A stretch of DNA of 29,303 bases from Pseudomonadota bacterium (GCA_023450615.1 JAEXGT010000096.1:1-29303); one strand, 5' to 3'. Positions 1 through 7,806 are shown, counted from the stretch's first letter. Notes: a model not told the origin generated them from the sequence alone. A program made the numbers and translations.

Positions 1-389
1 AGCCGGGAGCGGTCCTGCGGATGAGACTGACGCAAGTCCTCCGGCAGGAGGCCGCCCGCACATCCTTTGCAGGAAAGATGCGGTGTCCGCCTAAAAAAGC
101 CGTGCGCGAGGAGCCGTTTGGTTCTTCACTCACTCACAGCATCGAGCCGGACGCCTCCTCGCGCCTCCCTCGACCCAGACCCTCGGAGCCAAAAGCTCGC
201 GAGGTCACTCCCGTATGTTCTTTGATAATCCTGCTTTCCACACGATAGGCGCGGGCTGGAACGCACCTTATGCACCACTCCCAAAGGAGCAGCGACCAAA
301 GTGCGAGCCCGTCCCGCTTGCCGGACCCCTCTCTCTTTCCGTAAACCTAGCCCTAACTACCCTTTAACAACCTGTCTGGGAGAAACGTC
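1..389. other. non-coding leader region upstream of acs
   Basis: No recognisable gene lies here. Short open frames at 21-248 and 301-483 have compositions that look like chance translation (rich in Arg, Pro and Ser) and no family resemblance. A weak promoter-like pair, TTGATA at 222-227 and GATAGG at 244-249 with a 16-base spacer, could serve acs and would give a leader of about 130 bases. An AAAGGAG at 283-289 precedes a GTG at 301, but that frame overlaps acs and looks spurious. I see no riboswitch fold that I can name. Confidence 0.5.
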
Positions 390-2348
390 ATGGAAGAGAA
401 GATCTACGACGTGCCGTCCGAATGGACCCACCGTGCCTATCTGGATGACGCGGGCTACCGCGCGAAATACGAGGCCTCGGTGAAGGATCCGGAAGCGTTC
501 TGGGCCGAGGAGGCCAAGCGCATCCACTGGTTCAAGGAACCGACCCGGATCAAGAACACGAATTTCGGCCCAGGCGAGGTTTCAATCCGCTGGTTCGAGG
601 ACGGCGTCACCAACGTCGCCTATAACTGCATCGACCGGCATCTTCACACCCGCGGCGACCAGGTAGCCATCATCTGGGAAGGCGACGATCCTTCCGAATC
701 CAAGAAGATCACCTATCGCGAACTCTCCGCGCAGGTGAACCGCATGGCCAACATCATGCGCAATCGCGGCGTCGAGAAGGGCGACCGCGTCACGATCTAC
801 ATGCCGATGATCCCGGAAGCGGCCTATGCGATGCTCGCTTGCGCGCGTCTCGGCGCGATTCATTCCGTGGTGTTCGGCGGCTTCTCGCCGGATTCGCTGG
901 CCAGCCGCATCCAGGACGCGAAATCCGCCTTCATCATCACCGCCGACGAGGGCCTGCGCGGCGGCCGCAAGGTGCCCCTGAAGGTCAATGTGGATGCCGC
1001 CATCGAGCGCGTGGGTGCGGGCGTGGTGGATCATGTGCTCGTCGTGCGCCGCACGGGCTCCGCCGTGAACATGGTGCCGGGCCGCGACGTGTATTACGAC
1101 GAGGCGGCCGAGATGGTCTCCGACGAATGCCCCTATGAGGAGATGAACGCGGAGGATCCGCTGTTCATTCTCTACACCTCCGGCTCGACGGGCACCCCGA
1201 AGGGCGTGCTGCACACCACCGGCGGCTATCTCGTCTATGCGGCGATGACGCATCAATACGTATTCGATTACCACGACGGCGACATCTACTGGTGCACCGC
1301 CGACGTGGGTTGGGTGACGGGCCATTCCTACATTCTCTACGGACCGCTCGCCAATGGCGCGACCACGCTCATGTTCGAGGGCGTGCCGACCTATCCGACG
1401 ATCTCCCGCTTCTGGGATGTGATCGACAAGCACAGCGTGAACATCTTCTACACCGCGCCGACCGCGATCCGCTCGCTCATGCAGGCGGGCGAGGAGCCGG
1501 TGAAGAAGACCTCGCGCAAGTCCCTGCGCCTGCTGGGCTCGGTCGGCGAGCCGATCAATCCGGAAGCCTGGGAATGGTACCATCGCGTGGTCGGCGACAG
1601 CCGTTGCCCCATCGTCGATACCTGGTGGCAGACGGAGACCGGCGGCATCCTCATCACGCCGCTGCCCGGCGCCACGAAGCTGAAGCCCGGTTCCGCCACG
1701 CGTCCGTTCTTCGGCGTGAAGCCCGAGATCGTGGATGCTGACGGCAACGTGCAGAGCGGCGCGACCGAGGGCAATCTCGTGATCGCCGATTCCTGGCCGG
1801 GCCAGATGCGCACGGTCTATGGCGACCACGAGCGCTTCGTGCAGACCTACTTCTCCACCTATCCGGGCAAGTACTTCACCGGCGACGGCTGCCGCCGCGA
1901 TGCGGACGGCTATTACTGGATCACCGGCCGCGTGGACGACGTGATCAACGTCTCCGGCCACCGCATGGGCACGGCTGAAGTCGAGTCGGCTCTGGTGGCG
2001 CATCCTAAGGTGTCGGAAGCCGCCGTGGTCGGCTATCCGCACGACATCAAGGGCCAGGGCATCTACGCCTATGTGACCCTGATGGCGGGCGAGCAGCCGA
2101 CGGAAGAACTCCGCAAGGAACTGGTGGCCTGGGTGCGCAAGGAAATCGGCCCCATCGCCTCGCCGGACCTGATCCAGTTCGCCCCTGGCCTGCCGAAGAC
2201 CCGCTCGGGAAAAATCATGCGCCGCATCCTGCGCAAGATCGCCGAGGACGAGTTCGGTTCGCTGGGCGACACCTCGACGCTCGCCGATCCCGCCGTGGTC
2301 GACGACCTGATCACGAACCGCCAGAACAAGCGCACGCAGGCGGCCTGA
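390..2348 (+). CDS. acs: acetyl-CoA synthetase (acetate--CoA ligase, AMP-forming)
   Basis: Cytoplasmic enzyme that activates acetate with ATP and CoA through an acetyl-AMP intermediate, giving acetyl-CoA, AMP and PPi. The 652-residue length equals that of the E. coli enzyme. Visible motifs of the ANL adenylating superfamily are the phosphate-binding loop YTSGSTGTPKG near residues 263-273, the hinge region TGRVDDVINVSGHRMG in the last quarter, and the C-terminal PKTRSGKIMRR. Lys608 in that last motif matches the catalytic lysine that is reversibly acetylated in the family. The start is supported by GGGAGAAAC just upstream of ATG 390. It appears to be a single-gene unit, closed downstream by two palindromes at 2364-2453. 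Regulation by lysine acetylation is likely from family knowledge, but no acetyltransferase or deacetylase partner is encoded beside it. Confidence 0.97.
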   Translation: MEEKIYDVPSEWTHRAYLDDAGYRAKYEASVKDPEAFWAEEAKRIHWFKEPTRIKNTNFGPGEVSIRWFEDGVTNVAYNCIDRHLHTRGDQVAIIWEGDDPSESKKITYRELSAQVNRMANIMRNRGVEKGDRVTIYMPMIPEAAYAMLACARLGAIHSVVFGGFSPDSLASRIQDAKSAFIITADEGLRGGRKVPLKVNVDAAIERVGAGVVDHVLVVRRTGSAVNMVPGRDVYYDEAAEMVSDECPYEEMNAEDPLFILYTSGSTGTPKGVLHTTGGYLVYAAMTHQYVFDYHDGDIYWCTADVGWVTGHSYILYGPLANGATTLMFEGVPTYPTISRFWDVIDKHSVNIFYTAPTAIRSLMQAGEEPVKKTSRKSLRLLGSVGEPINPEAWEWYHRVVGDSRCPIVDTWWQTETGGILITPLPGATKLKPGSATRPFFGVKPEIVDADGNVQSGATEGNLVIADSWPGQMRTVYGDHERFVQTYFSTYPGKYFTGDGCRRDADGYYWITGRVDDVINVSGHRMGTAEVESALVAHPKVSEAAVVGYPHDIKGQGIYAYVTLMAGEQPTEELRKELVAWVRKEIGPIASPDLIQFAPGLPKTRSGKIMRRILRKIAEDEFGSLGDTSTLADPAVVDDLITNRQNKRTQAA

Positions 2349-2363
2349 GCCAATGACCGCGTC

Positions 2364-2394
2364 ATCCCGGGGCCGCATCAGCGGAACCCGGGAT
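2364..2394. repeat. palindromic repeat / possible terminator after acs (first copy)
   Basis: ATCCCGGG at 2364-2371 pairs with CCCGGGAT at 2387-2394, and inside it CCGC pairs with GCGG around an ATCA loop. It begins 16 bases after the acs stop. The unit starts GTCATCCCGG (2361-2370), the same ten bases as the repeat at 11781-11790, so it looks like a dispersed REP-like element. There is no clear T-run after it. Confidence 0.6.
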
Positions 2395-2425
2395 CGCGCG
2401 ACGAGAAGAGCTTATTCTGATAACG

Positions 2426-2453
2426 ATCCCGGATCGGCTTTGCCGTCCGGGAT
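2426..2453. repeat. palindromic repeat after acs (second copy)
   Basis: ATCCCGG at 2426-2432 pairs with CCGGGAT at 2447-2453, with an inner CGGC-TTT-GCCG stem. Together with the palindrome at 2364-2394 it forms a tandem pair between acs and the L,D-transpeptidase gene. It may protect 3' ends or reduce read-through. Confidence 0.55.
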
Positions 2454-2531
2454 AATGCCTTCCTAGCCTTGGAACCGTCGCCGTTCCTTCGACGTCTCAC
2501 CCTCACACCGGTTTGCAGGAGAGGTCGGGAC

Positions 2532-3029
2532 ATGTCTACGCGGATCGCCATCGCCTTAGCCGCTCTCGCCCTCACCATCTCGGACGCATCCGCCCGCGAC
2601 GTGGTACCGTTCGAGGCCCGCGTATCGCCAGGGACCATCGTGATCAGGGCGGGGGAGCGGCGGCTCTATTACGTCCGCGGCGACGGCACCGCCCTGCGCT
2701 ACCGGGTGGCGGTCGGCAAGCCCGGCAAGCAATGGTTCGGCGAGGCGCAGATCGACGGCAAGTACGTGCGGCCCGCCTGGGCGCCGCCGGAAGAGGTGAA
2801 GCGCGACAATCCCAGCTTGCCCGACGTGATCCCCGGCGGCGCGCCGAACAATCCCATGGGTGCGCGGGCGCTGACCCTCAACCTCGACGAATACGCCATC
2901 CACGGTACCAACCGCCCCGGCTCCATCGGCACCTACGCCTCTTACGGCTGCATCCGCATGCTCAACGAGGATATCGTGGATCTCTACGAGCAGGTGAGTG
3001 TCGGTACGCGGGTGGTGGTTGAGCGGTAG
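2532..3029 (+). CDS. L,D-transpeptidase (YkuD domain), exported
   Basis: Periplasmic enzyme of 165 residues that probably forms 3-3 cross-links in peptidoglycan or attaches proteins to it. The N-terminus has a signal peptide (MSTRIAIALAALALT... with an Ala-rich end near residue 22). The YkuD catalytic signature is present: His124 in HGTNRP and Cys140 in SYGCIRM, the cysteine nucleophile. I chose ATG 2532 because CAGGAGAGG lies just upstream and the signal peptide then starts cleanly; an in-frame ATG at 2469 would place 21 charged residues before it. The protein is short, being little more than the catalytic domain, so it has no visible LysM or PG-binding module. Substrate is unknown. It appears to be a single-gene unit. 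Confidence 0.9.
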   Translation: MSTRIAIALAALALTISDASARDVVPFEARVSPGTIVIRAGERRLYYVRGDGTALRYRVAVGKPGKQWFGEAQIDGKYVRPAWAPPEEVKRDNPSLPDVIPGGAPNNPMGARALTLNLDEYAIHGTNRPGSIGTYASYGCIRMLNEDIVDLYEQVSVGTRVVVER

Positions 3030-3087
3030 GTTTCTTCATTCTCAGGCGTTGCAGCCAAGCCGGATGCAGAGGAATTAACCGTATGGC

Positions 3088-3116
3088 TTGACAGAAGCCG
3101 AAACTCCATAACATAT
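3088..3116 (+). promoter_or_regulatory. predicted sigma-70 promoter of the LysE/RhtB gene
   Basis: A perfect -35 hexamer TTGACA at 3088-3093 is followed after 17 bases by ACATAT at 3111-3116, a plausible -10. The -10 overlaps the left arm of the palindrome at 3113-3132, so binding of a regulator there should repress. Transcription would begin near 3123, leaving a leader of about 15-25 bases. Confidence 0.5.
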
Positions 3117-3132
3117 AAAGAAATCTTTATAT
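3113..3132. promoter_or_regulatory. perfect 9-bp inverted repeat, likely operator
   Basis: ATATAAAGA at 3113-3121 and TCTTTATAT at 3124-3132 are perfect reverse complements around a 2-base AA centre. A third half-site, TCTTTATGT, follows at 3132-3140. The stretch is AT-rich in a GC-rich genome and sits on the -10 and start region of the LysE/RhtB gene. The motif resembles, from memory, operators of ArsR-family SAM/SAH-responsive regulators of methionine metabolism in Alphaproteobacteria; that match was not checked. Confidence 0.7.
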
Positions 3133-3147
3133 CTTTATGTGAGCGCC

Positions 3148-3756
3148 ATGGAGATCGACCTTCTCGGACTAAGCCTTTTCACGCTGGCTGCCCTGGTTCT
3201 GCTGGGCTCTCCAGGCCCCGCCATCGCTGCTTTGGTCGCGGTCGGACGGAAGCGCGGCTTTGCAAAGGGCCTGAGCTTCTATGGCGGTCTTCAGGTGGGC
3301 CTTGCTTTGGCTGCCGGTGTCAGCGCGGCGGGGCTCTTCTCCCTCATTCAGGTTTTCCCCATCATCACCTTCACGATGACCGTGGTCGCGGCTCTTTACC
3401 TGGCATATCTCTCCTACAAGATCGCCACTGCGCCTGTCGGGCCGCAGGAGACGAAGGGTGGCTCCGACTTTGCCTCGACGCCCCTCGGCGGCTTCGTGCT
3501 CGGCATCACCAATCCGAAGGCCTACGTGGCTTTTGTCTCGCTGATGGCATCCTATTCTGTCGTCCGCTCGAACACGTTCGCCGATTCAGCTGCCAAATGG
3601 CTGTTGTGCGTGATCGTGATGATCGTCGTCGATATCGTCTGGCTGTGGCTTGGCGTCGTGATCCAGAAGGCGAACCTGAAGCCGAAGGCCGAGCGCGTGC
3701 TCAACATCGTCATGGGCGGAACGATTCTGCTTACGGCTGTTCTGGCTTTCGTCTGA
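3148..3756 (+). CDS. LysE/RhtB-family amino-acid exporter
   Basis: Inner-membrane exporter of about 202 residues with six predicted hydrophobic segments, matching the LysE family (typical length 200-210). The family hallmark is in the first helix region, LLGSPGPAIAALVAVGRKRG. Substrates in this family are amino acids or derivatives such as homoserine, threonine, lysine or methionine analogues; the sequence does not decide which. ATG 3148 is given as the start. An in-frame GTG at 3139 would add three residues, and neither has a strong ribosome binding site. The gene stands alone, followed by a hairpin at 3772-3815. The palindrome over its promoter suggests repression by a small-molecule sensor, possibly one of methionine metabolism, which would suit an exporter of a sulfur amino acid (inference). 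Confidence 0.88.
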   Translation: MEIDLLGLSLFTLAALVLLGSPGPAIAALVAVGRKRGFAKGLSFYGGLQVGLALAAGVSAAGLFSLIQVFPIITFTMTVVAALYLAYLSYKIATAPVGPQETKGGSDFASTPLGGFVLGITNPKAYVAFVSLMASYSVVRSNTFADSAAKWLLCVIVMIVVDIVWLWLGVVIQKANLKPKAERVLNIVMGGTILLTAVLAFV

Positions 3757-3771
3757 AGGCTCTGGCGAACA

Positions 3772-3815
3772 CATCGGATCGATCCCAAAAGTGCATTCCA
3801 CTTTTGGGTCCGATG
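3772..3815. terminator. strong hairpin between convergent lysE-type gene and cfa
   Basis: Outer arms CATCGGA (3772-3778) and TCCGATG (3809-3815) enclose a perfect inner stem CCCAAAAGTG (3784-3793) / CACTTTTGGG (3799-3808) with a 5-base CATTC loop. It lies between two convergent genes and could stop both transcripts. Its two-part, well-formed design also fits a dispersed intergenic palindrome seen in related genomes (recalled, not checked). Confidence 0.7.
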
Positions 3816-3817
3816 CT

Positions 3818-5116
3818 CTAGCGGTAGAGATCCGCGCGGGTCGGCAGCAGGCCCGAGGGGCCGCGGGTGCGCTTGGAGACGAGCGTCTGGTTCACGCCCA
3901 CCGCTGCGCGCTCGAAGGCGAGCGAGCAGCCGGCGAGATAGAGCAGCCACATGCGGGTCTTTTCCTTGCCCACCATGGCCTCGGCCTCTTTCTGCCGGGC
4001 GCTCAGATTCTCCCACCACAGGCGCGTGGTGCGCTGGTAATGCTCGCGCCAGCCCTCGACATCGTGCACCTCGAAGCCGAAGCGTTCGAGATTGGCGATG
4101 GACATGCCGAGATGATCGAGCTCGCCGCCGGGGAAGATGTAACGGGTGAGCGCCTTGTATTCGGGCTTGAGCTTGCGGAAGGCCCGCTCGCTCTTCTTCG
4201 CGCGCCGCGCGATGGAGTGGTGGAGATAAAGGCCGCGCGGACGAAGCAGGCGATGCACCGAGCGGAAATAGGTGGGATGGTTCCGAATGCCCACATGCTC
4301 GAACATGCCGATGGAGGAAATCTTGTCGAACTCCCCATCCATCTGCGTGAAATCCTTCACGAGAATGTCGACGCGATCCTGCAATCCTAAACGCGCCACC
4401 TTCTCGCGGGCGAGCTTCGCCTGCTCCTCGGCGAGCGTCACGCCAGTGGCCTTCACGCCGTAATGCTGCGCGGCGTGGCAGACCAGCGCGCCCCAGCCGC
4501 AACCGATATCGAGGAAGCGCTCGCCTGCCTTCAGCCGCAGCTTGCGGCAGATCATGTCGAGCTTGTCGAATTGCGCGCGGGCCAGATCGTCGTGCCAGTC
4601 CGGCTGGAAATAGGCGCAGGTATAGACCATCTCCGGATCGAGGAAGAGGCCGTAGAACTCGTTGGACACGTCGTAGTGATAGGCGACGTTCTTCTTGTTG
4701 GTCTGGGGTTTTCCTTCCCGCGCCTTCGGGTTTTCCTCGACCCGGGCGAGAGGGCGCGGCATGTCGGCATCCGCGCGCCAGAAATAATAGGCGGTCTTCA
4801 GGGCCTTGAGCTTGCTCACCCCTCGAAGGCGGCGTCCGGCCTTCTGCGGGCGCTGTGCGGCAAGATCGAAGATGGTGCCGTTCTTGAGGTCGAGCAGGCC
4901 CGACACATAGGCGTTGAGGACCGTGTCCAGGTTCGGGCGGCGGATGAGGCTCGCGATGACGTTCTCGTGCCGGACGGCCAGACGCATGGCATAGGACGGC
5001 AGGTCGGCGGGAACGGTGGAGCCGTCCCACAGCTCGAAGCCGAACTGCAGATCGAGCGCCTTGTGCGCCTCCTCCAGAAGATCCCGGAAAAGCCTGAGCC
5101 GCTCTGCCCCGTTCAT
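3818..5116 (-). CDS. cfa: cyclopropane-fatty-acyl-phospholipid synthase
   Basis: SAM-dependent enzyme of 432 residues that adds a methylene bridge to unsaturated acyl chains of membrane phospholipids, usually on entry to stationary phase or under acid stress. The C-terminal two thirds are the Mycolic_acid/CFA methyltransferase domain. Seen are the substrate-facing YHYDVSNEFYGLFLD at 147-160, the SAM loop LDIGCGWG at 202-209, the catalytic IGMFEHVG at 269-276 and IFPGG at 327-331. The N-terminal 110 residues are the usual variable CFA N-domain. Length is slightly above the 382 of E. coli. GAGGA lies about ten bases before the ATG. The downstream hairpin at 3772-3815 ends the gene. A related fatty-acid methyltransferase that makes other products cannot be excluded. 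Confidence 0.93.
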   Translation of the reverse strand: MNGAERLRLFRDLLEEAHKALDLQFGFELWDGSTVPADLPSYAMRLAVRHENVIASLIRRPNLDTVLNAYVSGLLDLKNGTIFDLAAQRPQKAGRRLRGVSKLKALKTAYYFWRADADMPRPLARVEENPKAREGKPQTNKKNVAYHYDVSNEFYGLFLDPEMVYTCAYFQPDWHDDLARAQFDKLDMICRKLRLKAGERFLDIGCGWGALVCHAAQHYGVKATGVTLAEEQAKLAREKVARLGLQDRVDILVKDFTQMDGEFDKISSIGMFEHVGIRNHPTYFRSVHRLLRPRGLYLHHSIARRAKKSERAFRKLKPEYKALTRYIFPGGELDHLGMSIANLERFGFEVHDVEGWREHYQRTTRLWWENLSARQKEAEAMVGKEKTRMWLLYLAGCSLAFERAAVGVNQTLVSKRTRGPSGLLPTRADLYR

Positions 5117-5203
5117 TCCCCCGCTATCCTCGGTTTTTCGCGTTGCAGCGTGACACTAAGCGGGGGTGGCTCCTGAGACAATCGTTTCGGCAAAGAGAGC
5201 CGT

Positions 5204-5440
5204 TCAAAAGTCGCTGGCGAGGCCTTTGACCTCCCAGTCGTCGTAACGGACCGGCTCCAGGCCGCCACGGCCCTGAAGCTCTTTTTCCTTGGCGATTTCG
5301 GCCGCGCGGGCGTCGATCTCGCGGCGCCGCTGGGCGGCCTCCTCCAGGGCCCGCTGAGCCGCAGGGGAGAGGGGTTTTCCGGGCGCTGCCCCTTCGAGGG
5401 CGGTCTCCGAAAGCGCTTGGGGAGTCTCTTCGGTGCTCAT
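5204..5440 (-). CDS. DUF1674 protein, SDHAF4-like (succinate dehydrogenase assembly factor 4 family)
   Basis: Small soluble protein of 78 residues. The last 22 residues carry the DUF1674 signature, GRGGLEPVRYDDWEVKGLASDF in two halves: GRGG.EP.RY then DWE.KG...DF at the very C-terminus. In mitochondria the same signature defines SDHAF4/Sdh8, which binds the flavinylated SDHA subunit before it joins SDHB. A matching role in succinate dehydrogenase assembly is inferred by homology; no sdh gene is in the window. The N-terminal half is Ala/Glu/Arg-rich and probably a helix or disordered (LSPAAQRALEEAAQRRREID). The gene is divergent from htpX with about 130 bases between start codons and lies 87 bases upstream of cfa on the same strand. 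Confidence 0.85.
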   Translation of the reverse strand: MSTEETPQALSETALEGAAPGKPLSPAAQRALEEAAQRRREIDARAAEIAKEKELQGRGGLEPVRYDDWEVKGLASDF

Positions 5441-5569
5441 GAGAGGCCTTTATCAGGTCTGCGACCGCTATGGGAGAGGCAAGACGGCGCGGCTGCCCTT
5501 GGTCCGGAGCTGGACCATTCCCACATGAAAGGTCAAACGAATGAATCTCTGTTCGAGGTGGAGACCCTG

Positions 5570-6490
5570 ATGAACACCGTCAAGACCGGAATGCTGCTGG
5601 CGGCCCTGATGGCCCTGTTCGGCGTTGTCGGCTACATGCTGGGCGGCGCAACCGGCATGATGATCGCGCTCGGCTTTGGCCTGGCCACCAACCTTTTCGC
5701 CTATTGGAATTCCGACCGGCTGGCGCTGGCCGCCCACCATGCCATCGAGGTGGATGAGCGGACCGCCCCGGACCTCGTCCATATGGTGCGGGACCTGGCC
5801 CGGAACGCGGGGCTGCCCATGCCGCGGGTCTATATCATCGAGAACCCTCAGCCCAACGCCTTCGCCACGGGCCGCAATCCGGAGAATTCGGCGGTTGCCG
5901 CCACCACGGGGCTTCTCAACATGCTCTCGCATGACGAGGTCGCTGGGGTGATGGCGCACGAGCTGGCCCATATCAAGAACCGCGACACCCTCATCATGAC
6001 GGTCAGCGCCACGATCGCAGGCGCCATCGCGACCTTGGCCCAGTTCGGCTTTCTCTTCGGCGGGCGCGGCAGCGACAGGCCCAACCCCATCGTGATGATC
6101 GCCACCGCACTCATCGCGCCGATCGCGGCCATGGTGATCCAGATGGCGATCAGCCGTTCGCGGGAATATGACGCCGACAGGATGGGCGCGGAGATCTGCG
6201 GCCAGCCCATGGCGCTGGCTTCGGCGCTCGCGAAGATCGCGGGCGGCGTGGCCCATGTGCCCAACATGGATGCGGAGCGCCATCCCGCCACCGCGCCGCT
6301 CTTCATCATCAATCCGCTCTCGGGCCAGGGCATGGACAACCTGTTCTCCACCCACCCGGCGACGGAAAACAGGATTGCGGCGCTCCACGCTTTGGCGCAG
6401 GAGATGGGAACGACGCCGCAACCCGGCTTCTTCGCGCAGAATTCATCGAGTCCCTGGGGCCAGCCGCCCCGCCGCGGACCTTGGGGTTAA
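5570..6490 (+). CDS. htpX: membrane zinc metalloprotease HtpX
   Basis: Inner-membrane M48-family protease of 306 residues that degrades misfolded membrane proteins and works alongside FtsH in quality control. Zinc motif HELAH is at 130-134, with the third ligand Glu199 in SREYDADRMG. Hydrophobic segments lie near residues 6-42 and in two stretches after the HEXXH motif (around 144-190). The C-terminus is Pro/Gly-rich. I start it at ATG 5570 (MNTVKTGMLLAA), the usual N-terminus of this family, preceded by GAGGTGGAG; an in-frame ATG at 5525 and longer extensions are possible but unlike relatives. The stop is immediately followed by rsmB, so the two are probably co-transcribed. Control by envelope stress is likely from family knowledge, but no operator was recognised. 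Confidence 0.95.
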   Translation: MNTVKTGMLLAALMALFGVVGYMLGGATGMMIALGFGLATNLFAYWNSDRLALAAHHAIEVDERTAPDLVHMVRDLARNAGLPMPRVYIIENPQPNAFATGRNPENSAVAATTGLLNMLSHDEVAGVMAHELAHIKNRDTLIMTVSATIAGAIATLAQFGFLFGGRGSDRPNPIVMIATALIAPIAAMVIQMAISRSREYDADRMGAEICGQPMALASALAKIAGGVAHVPNMDAERHPATAPLFIINPLSGQGMDNLFSTHPATENRIAALHALAQEMGTTPQPGFFAQNSSSPWGQPPRRGPWG

Positions 6491-6495
6491 ATGTT

Positions 6496-7806
6496 TTGAA
6501 TCAATCGGACGAACAGGCCGGCCTCGGCCCCCGCCGCCTTGCCTGGATGGCGGTGGCGGAAACCATGAAGCGGCGCGTGCCGCTCGACGACGTGCTCGAT
6601 GAGCTTTCTCCCAAGGAGAACCTCTCGGCGCGGGACGAGGCCCTGGCGCGCGCCATCGCCATCGTCACCTTCCGCCGCCTCGGGACTTTGGGGCAGGCGC
6701 TCAACGAGCGCCTGAAGCGCGATCCCAAGGACGAACGCCTGCTGCATCTTCTCGCCACCGGCGCGGCGCAGATCCTGTTTCTCGACATCCCCGACCACGC
6801 AGCCGTCGACAGCGCCGTGCGGCTGGCCCAGGAAGACCCGAAGCTCCATCACGCGGGCGGGTTCATCAATGCGGTGCTGCGGCGCGTGGCGCGCGAGCGC
6901 GACATGATCCTCGGCGCTCAGGCGCCCTGGCTCGACACGCCCACATGGCTCGAGGAGCGTTGGGTGGAGCAATATGGCGAGGAGCTGGCGGAAAGGATCG
7001 CAGGAGCGCATCGCTCCATGGCCTCCGTCGATCTCTCCGTGAAGGAGAATGCGGAGGATTGGGCCGAACGTCTCGGCGGCGTGCTGCTGCCCACGGGGAG
7101 CATCCGCCTCGTGGAGCGCACCGCGATCCGCGACCTGCCCGGCTTCGATGAAGGCGCATGGTGGGTGCAGGATGCAGCCGCCGCCCTCCCCGCGCGCCTG
7201 CTCAACGCCAAGCCCGGTGAGCGCGTCGCCGATCTCTGCGCCGCCCCCGGCGGCAAGACGGCGCAGCTCGCGGCGGCGGGCGCGGATGTGCTCGCAGTGG
7301 ACCGCTCGGCCAAGCGCCTGAAGCGCCTGGAAGAGAATCTCGCACGCCTCAACCTGAAGGCCTCGACCCGCGCCATCGATGCGGAAAAGCTCGATGAAGC
7401 GCCGTTCGACTCGATCCTGCTCGATGCACCCTGCTCCGCCACCGGCACGATCCGCCGCCATCCCGACGTGGCCTGGACCAAGAGCGAAGAGGACATCCGC
7501 AAGCTCTCGGGTCTCCAGACGCGCCTGCTCGACAAGGCGGCGAGCCTTCTGAAACCCGGCGGACGCCTGGTTTATTGCACCTGTTCGCTCGAAGCCGAAG
7601 AAGGCGAGCGGCAGGCTGCGGGATTCCTCACGCGTCATCCCGAATTCGCGCGCCAGGCGATCACGGCGGACGAGATCGGCGGCCTTGCCGAGTGCCTTAC
7701 GCCCGAAGGGGACGTGCGCACCCTGCCTTGTCATCTCATCTCGAGCGAACACGACCGCGGCGGCCTGGACGGCTTCTTCATCGCGCGTTTCGTCAAGGCT
7801 TCCTGA
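6496..7806 (+). CDS. rsmB: 16S rRNA (cytosine-C5) methyltransferase RsmB/Sun family
   Basis: SAM-dependent enzyme expected to make m5C967 in 16S rRNA. An N-terminal NusB-like helical domain (about 1-140) is followed by the Fmu/NOL1 methyltransferase domain. With the start at TTG 6496, the SAM motif DLCAAPGGKT is at 246-255, the motif IV cysteine is Cys313 in DAPCSATG, and the motif VI nucleophile is Cys363 in CTCSLEAEEGE. Length is 436 residues, normal for the family. The start is uncertain because no ATG lies in frame until 6547. TTG 6481 (which overlaps htpX) and TTG 6496 are the alternatives, and homology-like sequence seems to begin before 6547. Translation is probably coupled to htpX. 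A hairpin at 7834-7865 follows. Confidence 0.9.
   Translation: MNQSDEQAGLGPRRLAWMAVAETMKRRVPLDDVLDELSPKENLSARDEALARAIAIVTFRRLGTLGQALNERLKRDPKDERLLHLLATGAAQILFLDIPDHAAVDSAVRLAQEDPKLHHAGGFINAVLRRVARERDMILGAQAPWLDTPTWLEERWVEQYGEELAERIAGAHRSMASVDLSVKENAEDWAERLGGVLLPTGSIRLVERTAIRDLPGFDEGAWWVQDAAAALPARLLNAKPGERVADLCAAPGGKTAQLAAAGADVLAVDRSAKRLKRLEENLARLNLKASTRAIDAEKLDEAPFDSILLDAPCSATGTIRRHPDVAWTKSEEDIRKLSGLQTRLLDKAASLLKPGGRLVYCTCSLEAEEGERQAAGFLTRHPEFARQAITADEIGGLAECLTPEGDVRTLPCHLISSEHDRGGLDGFFIARFVKAS

Noticed and set aside
260..276. TGGAACG...TTATGCA, resembling a sigma-54 promoter before acs
   Set aside because: The spacing between GG and GC is 12 bases where 10 is required.
301..483. 60-codon frame starting at GTG 301 after AAAGGAG
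   Set aside because: It overlaps the start of acs out of frame, spacing from the ribosome binding site is long, and the sequence is Arg/Pro/Thr-rich without family resemblance.
582..2378. 598-codon minus-strand open frame opposite acs
   Set aside because: It mirrors a clear acs gene in high-GC DNA, is rich in His, Arg, Gly and Ala with no family motif, and has no convincing start signal.
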